Assembly (NCBI RefSeq): GCF_965228935.1
Contig: NZ_OZ245846.1
Location: forward strand, 4,650,001-4,714,000
Direction: 5' to 3'
Source: Ulvibacterium sp965228935
GTDB lineage: Bacteria > Bacteroidota > Bacteroidia > Flavobacteriales > Flavobacteriaceae
Length of the DNA: 64,000 nucleotides
How positions within the stretch are numbered: the first letter of the stretch is position 1; every line of letters starts with the position of its first letter. Shown here piece after piece: positions 44,680-54,300 of the stretch. The position numbers and the translations under genes were made by a program. Under the pieces are notes generated by a model. That model saw only the letters and a list, made by a program, of their open reading frames with translations. It had not been told where the DNA came from and ran no database searches.

Positions 44680-46311
44680 ATGAAAGCGCTTTTGGCCATT
44701 ATTCTTGTATTCTTCATAGCATGCTGCTCTTTGGGGTGCATTTCAAAATCCTCCGAAGCAAACCTTGATGATCATCGAACAAATAAAACCAATATCATTT
44801 TGCTGATGGGAGATGACCATGGTTGGGAGGAAACGGGCTATAATGGACACCCCTTTCTAAAAACGCCCGTGTTGGATGATATGGCCAAAAATGGGATGGT
44901 TTTAGATAAATTTTATTCAGCCCATCCGTCCTGTTCACCTACCAGGGGCAGTATCATTACGGGAAGACATCCCAATAGATATGGAACTTTTACACCAGGT
45001 TGGTCGATCAGGCCCGAGGAGATTTCCTTGGCCCAACTGATCAAGGACAAAGGCTACGCCACGGCCCATTTTGGAAAATGGCATTTGGGGCCGGTAAAAG
45101 CAACATCTCCTACCAACCCGGGGGCAATGGGATTTGATACATGGGTATCACATGATAATTTTTTTGAGATGGATCCCATGCTTTCCAGAAATGGTGCCCC
45201 ACCAATAAAAATGGAGGGTGAAGGTTCTGAAGTTGTTATCGATGAGACGATTTCCTTTATCAGCGACTCAAAAAAAAGGGACATCCCATTTTTTACCGTC
45301 GTATGGTTCGGATCGCCACATGAACCGTATCAGGCACTGCCAGAAGATCTGGCACTCTATAAAAACCTTCCCGATAGTCTTGGTAATACGCTGGTAGGCT
45401 TAACCTCTTTAAAAACCGGAACTCGTGTCAACAGGCCTTTGGATTCCGTGCTGCAAGAGCGCTTTGCGGAGATTACTGCCATGGATAGGGCCATTGGCAA
45501 ATTAAGAAACTACCTAAAAAAGGAAGGGATAAGGGACAATACGCTCATTTGGTATTGTGGCGACAATGGAATTCCCCCTAGCGGATTGTATAACTCTATG
45601 TTCCACGGTTTAAAGGGTACGGTGTACGAAGGGGGTACAAGAGTCCCGGGCATCATTGAATGGCCGGAAGGAATATCTGGGCCCATATCTTCGGATGTAC
45701 ATACGGTAACCACAGATATTTTTACGACCCTGGCCGAAGTGATCGGCTTTGAACTACCGGATCGGCCTTTGGATGGAATAAGCCTCATACCGGTAGTACA
45801 AAGGGAAATGAAAGAGCGTCCCAAGCCCATCTGTTTCTGGAATTTCGATATCACACACCTTACGGATACGAATCAGTATATTAAACCTGAATTACAAGTA
45901 GGGGCCACACCTTTGGTAAAGAAGTCCGGCGATGTATTCACAAGAACATTTAGAAATTTCCACCACAAAACAATTGATGAAAAAGATTATTCGGGAGACC
46001 GGGCCATTCTTGACAATCGCTATAAGCTGGTCATAGCCAATCGTAACAGCGAACTTGCAAAGGAACTATATAACATTCAAGACGATCCCGGCGAAACGAA
46101 TAATCTTATAGATGACTACCCCAATATTGCAGTGGACTTGGAAAGACAAATGAAGGTGTGGCAACGGTCAGTGCTTGAAAGCTTAATGGGGAAGGATTAT
46201 AAAGTTCATAGGAAAATCGAAAAGAAACAAAAGTCGATGATTGAAGGCGTTTGCAATTGGCAACCTTTCCTGACTATAGTTTTTAGCCTGGATTTTGCAA
46301 GAACGCAATGA
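44680..46311 (+). CDS. Family S1 formylglycine-dependent sulfatase
   Basis: Type I arylsulfatase-like enzyme removing sulfate esters from the glycan. The 543 residues begin with a lipoprotein-like signal peptide (IACCSLGCISK); metal-binding Asp residues are in LLMGDDHGW near residue 45. The formylglycine motif is CSPTRGS (Cys about 85), with the FGKWHLG segment near 126. Cys-type activation would need an anaerobic-type maturase or FGE, neither encoded here. ATG 44680 is chosen; a TTG 9 nt earlier overlaps the previous stop. The last 25 or so residues, after a basic stretch, are hydrophobic and not typical of the family. Confidence 0.88.
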   Translation: MKALLAIILVFFIACCSLGCISKSSEANLDDHRTNKTNIILLMGDDHGWEETGYNGHPFLKTPVLDDMAKNGMVLDKFYSAHPSCSPTRGSIITGRHPNRYGTFTPGWSIRPEEISLAQLIKDKGYATAHFGKWHLGPVKATSPTNPGAMGFDTWVSHDNFFEMDPMLSRNGAPPIKMEGEGSEVVIDETISFISDSKKRDIPFFTVVWFGSPHEPYQALPEDLALYKNLPDSLGNTLVGLTSLKTGTRVNRPLDSVLQERFAEITAMDRAIGKLRNYLKKEGIRDNTLIWYCGDNGIPPSGLYNSMFHGLKGTVYEGGTRVPGIIEWPEGISGPISSDVHTVTTDIFTTLAEVIGFELPDRPLDGISLIPVVQREMKERPKPICFWNFDITHLTDTNQYIKPELQVGATPLVKKSGDVFTRTFRNFHHKTIDEKDYSGDRAILDNRYKLVIANRNSELAKELYNIQDDPGETNNLIDDYPNIAVDLERQMKVWQRSVLESLMGKDYKVHRKIEKKQKSMIEGVCNWQPFLTIVFSLDFARTQ

Positions 46312-46336
46312 AATGAACCAAAATGAAATGAACCAA
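46307..46336 (+). repeat. 15-bp perfect tandem duplication at the sulfatase/DUF1080 junction
   Basis: Two adjacent copies of AATGAAATGAACCAA span the sulfatase stop codon and the beginning of the DUF1080 gene. The unit is five codons, so in the DUF1080 frame it repeats Asn-Glu-Met-Asn-Gln and supplies several in-frame ATG codons (46313, 46328, 46337). Confidence 0.9.
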
Positions 46337-47224
46337 ATGGATATAACGGATATACCCATCTTGTATTTTAGCATTGGTTTTTTAGGGCTATTGATTTCCT
46401 GCAGTTCTGCACAAACCAAATCATATTCAAAATCGGATGGGAAGGATATTTCACTATTCAATGGAAAAGATTTGAGAGGCTGGTATACGTATCAACGGGA
46501 ACCAGAACCCACCTCAGAAGTCCAAGGGCTGAAAAAAGAAGACGGAAAGTATGTTGAACCCATTGGATTGCACAAAGACCCTCTAAATGTATTTACGGTG
46601 GTAAATGAAGATGGGAAGCCTGCCATCCGCATTTCCGGTGAAGTATTCGGTGTTCTGGCAACCGAGCAAGAGTTTGGAAACTATCATCTAAGTATGGAGT
46701 TCAAGTGGGGAGTGAAAAAATATCCACCAAGAAATGATAAAAAGCGAGATAGTGGCATTCTCTATCATTCCGTAGGAAAAGATGGGGCTATGGGCGGTGC
46801 ATGGATGCGCTCGGTAGAACTACAGGTTCAAGAGGGGGATGTTGGGGATTTGTGGTGTGTTGATTCTACAACCGCCCGAGTGAGAACCATACCATTGGAA
46901 AACAAAAAATTTCAATATCATCCAGAAGGAGAAATTCGATCTATTGACATGAGAGAAGATAGGTTTTGCCAGAAATCGGAAGACTTTGAAAAAGGACAGG
47001 GGGAGTGGAACCGATTGGATATCTATGCCTATGGCAGGGAAAGTTTCCATGTAATCAATGGAAAAAGGAATATGCACCTAACGGATATTGGTCAGATCGT
47101 GAATGGTAAGATTCAGTCATTGACTAGTGGAAAAATTCAGATTCAGTCGGAAGGGGCGGAAGTATTTTACAGGGATATTGTGCTTAGGCCGATTGAAAGA
47201 ATGCCGGATTTCAATCAGAAATAG
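46313..47224 (+). CDS. DUF1080 (3-keto-disaccharide hydrolase family) protein
   Basis: Beta-sandwich protein of the DUF1080 family, some members of which hydrolyse 3-keto-glycosides produced by sugar dehydrogenases. The 303 residues (from ATG 46313) carry an N-terminal hydrophobic segment with a lipoprotein-type end (LLGLLISCSS, Cys about residue 30). Then come the family start DISLFNGKDLRGWYTY, the FGVLATEQEFGNYHLSMEFKW core split as FGVLATEQEFGNYH and LSMEFKWG, a DSGILYH segment and the SVELQVQEGDVGDLW stretch. Start codon is uncertain because a 15-bp duplication provides several ATGs. It is the last gene of PUL1. Confidence 0.85.
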   Translation: MNQNEMNQMDITDIPILYFSIGFLGLLISCSSAQTKSYSKSDGKDISLFNGKDLRGWYTYQREPEPTSEVQGLKKEDGKYVEPIGLHKDPLNVFTVVNEDGKPAIRISGEVFGVLATEQEFGNYHLSMEFKWGVKKYPPRNDKKRDSGILYHSVGKDGAMGGAWMRSVELQVQEGDVGDLWCVDSTTARVRTIPLENKKFQYHPEGEIRSIDMREDRFCQKSEDFEKGQGEWNRLDIYAYGRESFHVINGKRNMHLTDIGQIVNGKIQSLTSGKIQIQSEGAEVFYRDIVLRPIERMPDFNQK

Positions 47225-47990
47225 AATCAAAACACAGTAATTGACCACCTTTAAATGATACAGATGGAATTAGGAAAAAATTAAATATTGTGCTTTGCAA
47301 AATGAAAACAAATAATTGTGCCTTTTCCCCTTAAAAATAATCAAGGGTATAGAGCCTATTGTTTCGTTAAAAACAACTATTTAAATGACTTTGTTTAAGA
47401 ATTGTTAGTTGGTTAGTTTGCAAATTAGAGGGGTCTGGGCTGAATTTTTATATACATATGTACTTGGGGCCCTCTTTAAAGGAGATTTATCGCATATAAA
47501 GCTTGAAGTGAAGCTATTGACCATATGAAAATGTACATTGTTACTACAGTTTTTCATTATCAAATTAATTAAGTGCGGATTGTTCCATTGAAAGTGGAGG
47601 CTTGCTAAAGAGAAAATTATTATTTCGGCACCCGTTCCTTTAGTTAGCTTCTTATATATAACTCATAGCTTCCGAGCAAGTCTTTGCCTATTCGTAGAAA
47701 TCTCAAAACAAGAAGCAAATCTGAGCAGGCAAAAGTCCTTCAATAGAAGCAAAACAACCTATTGATTCTACAAAAGAAGAAGTGCCGCAAAGAGGCAAAT
47801 TAATAGGACTTAAAGTGAAGATGCATAGTTCCCTGAAAAAGGTTGAATATTTGGGAATTCTTTACAGAGTGGCCACCCTTCTTTTTTAGCCAAATTCATA
47901 AAGGGTTGAGGAATTTATTATCTTATGTGGCGTAATCGTATTCTGAAAACATATCTAAAGTCACAAGGTAGTTCCTAAACCCACCGCAAA
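47225..47990. other. 766-nt gene-free, AT-rich gap between PUL1 and the GrpB gene
   Basis: No convincing gene, RNA or mobile-element end is visible. A GTTAGTTGGTTAGTTTG stretch near 47402 resembles sequences after other PUL gene blocks (41,640 and 59,350). The stretch 47430-47494 has AGAGGG/CCCTCT arms around an AT-rich loop, a poor terminator candidate. A 51-codon open stretch around 47,740-47,890 lacks a proper start and resembles no known family. The region may be decayed DNA at the PUL border. Confidence 0.4.
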
Positions 47991-48584
47991 ATGAAAAAGA
48001 CCCTTTACGACCTGACCAAAGAGGATTGGAACAGGCTCTTCCCGGTCGAATTGGTAGATCACGACCGTAAATGGAAAACCATCTACGAAGAGGAGAGAGC
48101 ACGAATATTTAAAAAAATAGGGAATAAAAGAATATTACGAATTGAACATTTTGGGAGCACATCGATTCCTGGTATCAAATCAAAACCCTACATTGATTTG
48201 TTAATCGAGATTCCAAAGGGATTATTGTTCGATGAAAACCTTATCGCCGAGTTCAAGGAATTGGGATACGTCCATTTCAAAGTCCCAGAAAGGGGCAATA
48301 TAGCAGCATATTCCTCATTTGGAAAAGGTTACAACCTTGAAGGAGAAGAAGAACAGATTTTCCATATCCATATGTGCCCGAAAAACAACTTGATGTGGAA
48401 ACAGATTGACTTTAGGGACTATTTGAACTCCAATCCTGAAAGGGCAAGCCAATACGAAAAACTAAAAATCGAATTGGGCACTAGGTTCAGAGATGACAGA
48501 GGGGCCTATGTTCTTGGAAAAACTGATTTCATAAACGAAACTTTGGACATTATCACTGGGGCATATCGCGAAAATGAAACATAG
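47991..48584 (+). CDS. GrpB-family protein (UPF0157, nucleotidyltransferase-like)
   Basis: A 197-residue cytoplasmic protein of the GrpB/UPF0157 family, which has a nucleotidyltransferase-superfamily fold. The core is visible as IEHFGSTSIPGIKSKPYIDLL near residue 46 (written in two parts: IEHFGSTSIPG and IKSKPYIDLL) with the GS motif and downstream Asp; a HIHMCPKNN segment follows near residue 123. Members are often found near mobile or accessory regions, with unclear function. It stands alone between two gene-poor stretches and is not obviously part of either PUL. Confidence 0.85.
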   Translation: MKKTLYDLTKEDWNRLFPVELVDHDRKWKTIYEEERARIFKKIGNKRILRIEHFGSTSIPGIKSKPYIDLLIEIPKGLLFDENLIAEFKELGYVHFKVPERGNIAAYSSFGKGYNLEGEEEQIFHIHMCPKNNLMWKQIDFRDYLNSNPERASQYEKLKIELGTRFRDDRGAYVLGKTDFINETLDIITGAYRENET

Positions 48585-49279
48585 TCGATAAATTAATCGG
48601 GCTTTCCTATTAACATCTTCATGTGGCTTTAACTTTTAAACCTTTGTCCCATGATGCATGTAAGTACCAAATTTTTAGCTAGTTCTAGCATTCTTTTTTG
48701 AACTTTCAATATAGAAAAGAACTAGTGTCCTGAGAAATGTTGGATTAATGATACTTCTGTAAAACTATGATTATACTTAAAATGCGCATTCAAATATCTT
48801 GAGGCAAAACTATTTTGTGTAATTACCCTTGGCATAAGAAGCCAAAATACCACTATTTGAGGATTTGCAGTTGTTCAGGAAATAAAAGAATAGTATATGC
48901 AGAGGGTAATGTGCCACTTCGGGTTCTTCGCTAATTCTTTCTTTAGTGGTTTAACATAGTTCTTTGGACGCCACTTTTACTGTCAGTGGCATACAATAAT
49001 TTCTTACCCGAAACAACCTTTTCGATTTTGTCGTACTTAGAACAATTATTCGAAATGCTTAATATATACTATGCTTTTATGCGAAAGTGATACAATAAGG
49101 ATTAAATTTTATTAAAAATATAATTTTGTGGTTAGTGTTTATTTATCTTAACTTGGAGTCAGTTCTGTATTAATTACGAAAATATAGTTCTGATATATGC
49201 GGAAAAACATTCAATTGCTCCCGAACCAATTAACCTAAATAAAGCCTTTCGAATTGCTTTGGCGTGCTAAACTAACTCA
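48585..49279. other. 695-nt gap before PUL2 sigma gene, no gene recognised
   Basis: AT-rich sequence without convincing coding potential. It contains an 8-bp inverted repeat (CTAGTTCT at 48679-48686 and AGAACTAG at 48718-48725) that might end the GrpB transcript, and a -7 box candidate at 49121-49128 for the sigma gene. No insertion-sequence ends or tRNA were recognised. Confidence 0.4.
49121..49128 (+). promoter_or_regulatory. Possible -7 box of the PUL2 sigma gene
   Basis: TAATTTTG matches TAnnTTTG and would give a leader of about 147 nt. No -33 TTG at the usual distance. Confidence 0.3.
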
Positions 49280-49876
49280 ATGGCCGAACTGGAGGGAAAT
49301 AACGATAAACTACTTATCAAAGAACTCATTACTGGTAATGAGAAAGCATTCCTTAGTCTTTTCAATGCTTATCATAAAGAAGTATACGCCTATAGCCTAA
49401 GTATATTGAAATCCAAAACCTGGGCTGAGGAGATTGTTCAAGATGTCTTTCTCCAGATTTGGATGAAAAGGGATACCTTGGATGTGTCACGTTCTCTCAG
49501 ACCATTCATCATGACCGTTACCAAGAACAAGACCTTGGATTTTTTAAGGAAGGCCGCCAATGACCGAAAGCTTCGAGAAGCATTCTTTTACAGCCGCCAA
49601 AAAGTAGATAACCCAACTTTTCGCATGATGCGGGAGGCAGATTTGGAAGTTATCAAAACGGAAGCTCTTTCTCTGTTACCTCCTCGCCGGAAATTGATTT
49701 TTGAAATGTCACGAAATGATGGCAAGAGCTACGAGGAAATTGGCCAGGAATTGGGCATAGCTCCCAATACTGTGAAAAGCCAAATGCATAAGGCCTTGAA
49801 AACTTTGCGGGAATTTGTATTGACCAATGGGGATTTTGCTCTGATTATACTCTATCTGGCATCTGATTGGTATTAG
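49280..49876 (+). CDS. ECF RNA polymerase sigma factor of PUL2
   Basis: ECF sigma-70 factor, 198 residues. Region 2 contains the SKTWAEEIVQDVFLQIWMKR stretch near residue 43, and region 4 the LSLLPPRRKLIFEMSRNDG and SYEEIGQELGIAPNTVKSQM segments near 130-165. It starts the canonical sigma-fecR-susC-susD series, all on one strand, and would activate PUL2 on release from FecR. Similar in plan but clearly different in sequence from the PUL1 sigma factor, consistent with independent control of the two loci. Confidence 0.92.
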   Translation: MAELEGNNDKLLIKELITGNEKAFLSLFNAYHKEVYAYSLSILKSKTWAEEIVQDVFLQIWMKRDTLDVSRSLRPFIMTVTKNKTLDFLRKAANDRKLREAFFYSRQKVDNPTFRMMREADLEVIKTEALSLLPPRRKLIFEMSRNDGKSYEEIGQELGIAPNTVKSQMHKALKTLREFVLTNGDFALIILYLASDWY

Positions 49877-50097
49877 CCCAACGCGTTTTTTCTTTCCGGG
49901 CAGTCCATCTTACAATAAAGTGTTAACCATTTATTTTTAGATTAAAAGCATCGTAAGCACTCGTTTGTAGCACTTATAGGTCATTATCCAAAATAGTTAA
50001 GATTATCTATTGGTGAATGTTTTGTTAAAAAAAATTAAGATGAGTAACACTACGGGCATTCCCAATCGTATTATATATATACTGTTAGTAGTGCACT

Positions 50098-51255
50098 ATG
50101 GAAAATGAACGGAAGGTTCAGGAATTGTTATTGAAATTCATACGGGAGGAATGTACCCATGAAGAAATTGAAGAGGTTCTTGCTTATGTGAAATCGAACA
50201 AGGGCATCGAAGGCATGCCTAGCTTCGAGGACGTCCTTTCTTTGATGAATGAAGTTCCGGAAATGGAATATGGCAAGGCTCAATCAATCTTCTCCACCAT
50301 TTTGAAACAAGGAAAGAGACGATCCAGGACTGGTATTGGAAAAAGAACTATTCGCTATGCTTCAGTTGCAGCCTTATTCATCGGGGTATTGTCCTTAGGT
50401 TATTTCTACGAACGAGGCACGTTTGATACCTCTCCTGAAAATATATTAATACCAGCAAACGAGGCCATTACCTTGCAATTGGAAGATGGTACAATTGAAA
50501 TAATCGACCCTGACGGTAATAAAGAAGTTAGGGATAGCAAAGGAAATTTAGTGGCCAATCAGGAGCACTCCCAATTAAACTACTCGAATGCCAAGGATGT
50601 AAAGGAATTGGTTTATAATACTCTTACTGTGCCCTATGGCAAACGATTTGATGTGGTACTCTCCGATGGGACCACCGTTTTTATGAATTCTGGGACCGAG
50701 CTAAAATATCCTGTTGTCTTTTTAGAGAAGGGAAACCGGGAAGTTTTTGTTCAAGGAGAAGCCTATTTTGATGTTACTTCTAATAATGGTCGTCCCTTTG
50801 TCGTGAATGCCGAAGGACTGAATGTAGAGGTTTTGGGTACCGAGTTCAATGTAATGGCCTATCCTGAAGATGGCATGACGGACGTTATTCTAGTTGAAGG
50901 AAGCGTCGGATTGACCATAGAGGACACGGCTCAAGAAAATGTGGTATTGTCCCCAGGGGAAAAGGGGATATTGGACAAGAATGCAAATACAATAGCAACC
51001 CAAAAGGTCAACACCAATATTTATACTGCTTGGCGCACTGGCGAGTTGGTCTTTAGAAGAATGCCCTTTGAAAATCTAATTAAAAAATTGGAACGTCATT
51101 TTAATGTATCCATCGTGATTGAAAACGAGGCCCTAAAGCAAGAAGTCTTTAGTGCTAGTTTTAATAATGAGACCATCGAGGCGGTATTGGGCTTTTTGAA
51201 CGAAAGTTACAATATTGACTATACTATAGCGGAAAATATCATATACATACAATAA
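50098..51255 (+). CDS. FecR-family anti-sigma factor of PUL2
   Basis: Anti-sigma membrane regulator of 385 residues: cytoplasmic N-terminal part (about 1-80), transmembrane helix (about 83-101), periplasmic FecR domain (about 165-275, with VFVQGEAYFDVTSNNGRPF near 218 and VEVLGTEFNVMAY near 243) and a C-terminal STN-like DUF4974 domain (about 310-385, LVFRRMPFENLIKKLERHF). The 221-nt gap to the sigma gene is unusually long for such a pair. A very stable hairpin separates it from susC. Confidence 0.92.
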   Translation: MENERKVQELLLKFIREECTHEEIEEVLAYVKSNKGIEGMPSFEDVLSLMNEVPEMEYGKAQSIFSTILKQGKRRSRTGIGKRTIRYASVAALFIGVLSLGYFYERGTFDTSPENILIPANEAITLQLEDGTIEIIDPDGNKEVRDSKGNLVANQEHSQLNYSNAKDVKELVYNTLTVPYGKRFDVVLSDGTTVFMNSGTELKYPVVFLEKGNREVFVQGEAYFDVTSNNGRPFVVNAEGLNVEVLGTEFNVMAYPEDGMTDVILVEGSVGLTIEDTAQENVVLSPGEKGILDKNANTIATQKVNTNIYTAWRTGELVFRRMPFENLIKKLERHFNVSIVIENEALKQEVFSASFNNETIEAVLGFLNESYNIDYTIAENIIYIQ

Positions 51256-51318
51256 CTGCAAAACCACTAAATATAAACTATGCAACGAATACCGAAATGA
51301 CCTAAAGCCAACACGAAA

Positions 51319-51346
51319 ACCGGGAAATGCGCCAACATTTCCCGGT
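51319..51346 (+). promoter_or_regulatory. Perfect 11-bp hairpin in the fecR-susC junction of PUL2
   Basis: ACCGGGAAATG (51319-51329), a 6-nt loop and its exact complement (51336-51346) lie midway between the fecR stop and the susC ATG, with no T-run. It occupies the same position as the PUL1 hairpin and may protect or attenuate the downstream susCD mRNA. Confidence 0.55.
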
Positions 51347-51399
51347 GGATAACGTGATTACATCTTTACAAATTAACCACATTCAAACAATGTAAAAAT

Positions 51400-54300
51400 A
51401 TGAAAATTCTATGGAACACTACGCGATGGACATATCCGCGGCTACAATTCGATTTGAAAATGAAATTGACTACACTGTTATTGCTGACCACGCTATTTGG
51501 GCTACATGCCAATGACAGTTATGCCCAAAAGACCAAGATTACCCTTGATGCATCTAATAGCACGATAGCTTCTATTATCGACGAAATTGAAGCGAGTACT
51601 GAATTTCGATTTGTCTACAACCACAAATTTGTAGATGTGGACCGCAAGGTCAGCATCAAAGTCAAGCGTGAACGCATCCATCAAGTAATGGAATTACTTT
51701 TTGGAAACACCGATACGCAGTATCGCGTAATAAGGAAACAAGTAATCCTAAGTGCCAAGCCCCCAAAAGATGAACCCACACTTGAAGGTGTGTCTATAAT
51801 TCAAGACCCCATCCAAGTAACTGGCCGTATAACAGACGAATCCGGTGTTGCACTTCCTGGAGCAAACATTATTGAGAAGGGCACTACCAATGGGGTAACA
51901 GCAGATTTTGATGGCAATTTTTCCATCGAAGTTTCAAGTGAAAATACCATCTTGATAATTTCCTACATTGGATATGCCACCAAAGAGGTGGTCGTTAATG
52001 GTCAAAATTCGATTGAGGTAATGCTACAGGAGAGTTCAGAGGGCCTTGACGAAGTTGTAGTTACATCTTTCGGTATTAGAAAATCAAAAAAAGCCGTTGT
52101 ATATGCCACACAAGAAGTTGGGGGAGAGGAATTGGCCCAAGTGGGAAACCCCAACGTCCTCAACGGACTTCAGGGAAAGGTAGCCGGGGTATCGGTAAAT
52201 CTAAGTAGTGGAATGCCTGGAAGATCGCCATCCATAAAAATTAGAGGTAGCAGATCGTTGACGGGGAACAATGAGCCGCTCTATGTTGTAGATGGCGCGC
52301 CCATCTCCGGAAATATCCAGGATATCAACCCAAACAATATAGAATCCCTTAATGTTCTTAAAGGGCCAGCGGCATCAGCCTTATATGGGCTTAGGGCATC
52401 AAATGGTGTTGTATTGATTACGACTAAGAGTGGAAAATCCTTGGATGGCAAACCCACAATAAGTCTGGAAACCTTTTACAGCGTTGACAATGTCGCGTAC
52501 TTGCCTGATTTACAAACCACTTTTGCCCAAGGGGCAAATGGAGAGTTAAATGTAAACGGCCCATTTTCATGGGGGCCTAGAATAAGCGAAATAGGTACAT
52601 ACACCAATATATTAGGAGAGCAGGAGGTAGCAAGATCTTATGACAACGACAAAGCGTTCTATAGGTCCGGAAACACTTTCAATACCAATTTATCGATATC
52701 CAATGTGGGAGCAATAGGGAGCTATACCTTAGGTATAGGGCACAATTCACAAGAGGGCATCATTCCTAGTGCGGATTTACAAAGAACCAATCTAAACTTT
52801 AATGGAAAATTGAATTTAAGTGACAAATTTAGTACTACAATTTCATTCAATTATTCAGATTTAAACTATAATGATTATCCAGATCAAACAGGCAATAACA
52901 ATTATTTTCGCAGCTTGACCGATGTTCCTCCATCGTATAATTTGGCAGGGAACGCATTTGCCGATGAAAACGATCCCTATTTTCAGTTATATTTTAGAGC
53001 TGGTCAAAATAACCCATATTGGATAGTTAATAACAACTATAGAAACACCTCTAGGCCCAGAACTTTGGGGAACATATTGTTTGACTATAAGATTACCAAC
53101 GATCTCTCTCTGAATTATCGTTTTGGAGTCGATAATTTCACATCGCGTTCCGAAGATTTTAGGGAACTTGGTACCGGGCAAGCAGGACGTACTAACCCTC
53201 CAAGTGGTGGAAATATCTTTATTGTAAACCAAAAAGCAACTCAGCTTAATTCCAATTTATTCGTAACATATAATAAGGAATTTGGCCAAGGATTTTTGCT
53301 TGATTTAGTGGCTGGAAATGAAATTTTTGATGAAAAAAGGAACTCCGATGAGTCAAGCGGATCTAATTTTGTCACAGGTGGATGGGCCAACTTGGCCAAT
53401 GCCACGATCATTAACGGCTCAAACTTCGAAAGTAGGCAACGAATAGTAGGTTTTTACGGCAATTTAAATTTGGGATGGCAGGATAAGATATATGTAAATG
53501 CATCGGGGAGGAACGATTATGTGTCAAATATGCCAGTTGGTCAAAGATCGTTCTTTTATCCATCCGTTGGAACGAGTTTTATTTTGACCAATCTTTTTCC
53601 AAAACTTGAAAATACGATGTCATTTGCAAAAATTAGGGCTACTTGGGCAGAAGTGGGTCAGGCCGGGTCATTGTTTGTGAACAATACCGGTTTTGTATCC
53701 GATAATCCAGGGGGGTTCAATTTTCCATTCAATGGAATTGCATCATTTTCACAGCAAACCACACGAATAAATCCAAATTTGGAGCCTGAAAACACAAAGT
53801 CCTACGAACTGGGGCTTGACTTTCGTTTTTTTAATGATCGGCTATCAATTGATTACACTTATTTCAACAGTAAATCAGAAGGGCAAATTTTTCAAGTGCC
53901 CTTGCCTTTATCTACAGGTGCCGAAAATGAAATCAGAAATGCCGGTGAAATATCCGCGAAGGGCCATGAGATTATTTTAAGCCTGGTGCCCATTAGAAGT
54001 CAGGTATTCTCATGGAACCTTACCACGAATTTTAGCACTGTCGATAATAAGGTGATTAGTTTGGCAGAAGGGGTTGAACGAATCGATATCAACAATGGGA
54101 TTATTGTGGCCGAAGAGGGTTTTGATTATCCATCTATTTCCGGATTCTCCTTTATTAAAGACCCGGCTAGTGGGCAACCAATAATTCAAAGTGACCCAGA
54201 TGCAGCTGGGTTCGGGTTTCCCATTCTTGACCCCGAAAGAAAGATTATTGGATCTGCGCTCCCGGACTTTGAAATGAACTTTATCAACAGCTTTACCTAT

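Noticed and set aside
47740..47890. 51-codon open stretch in the PUL1-GrpB gap
   Set aside because: No start codon at its beginning, no recognisable domain and surrounding sequence full of stops; most likely chance.
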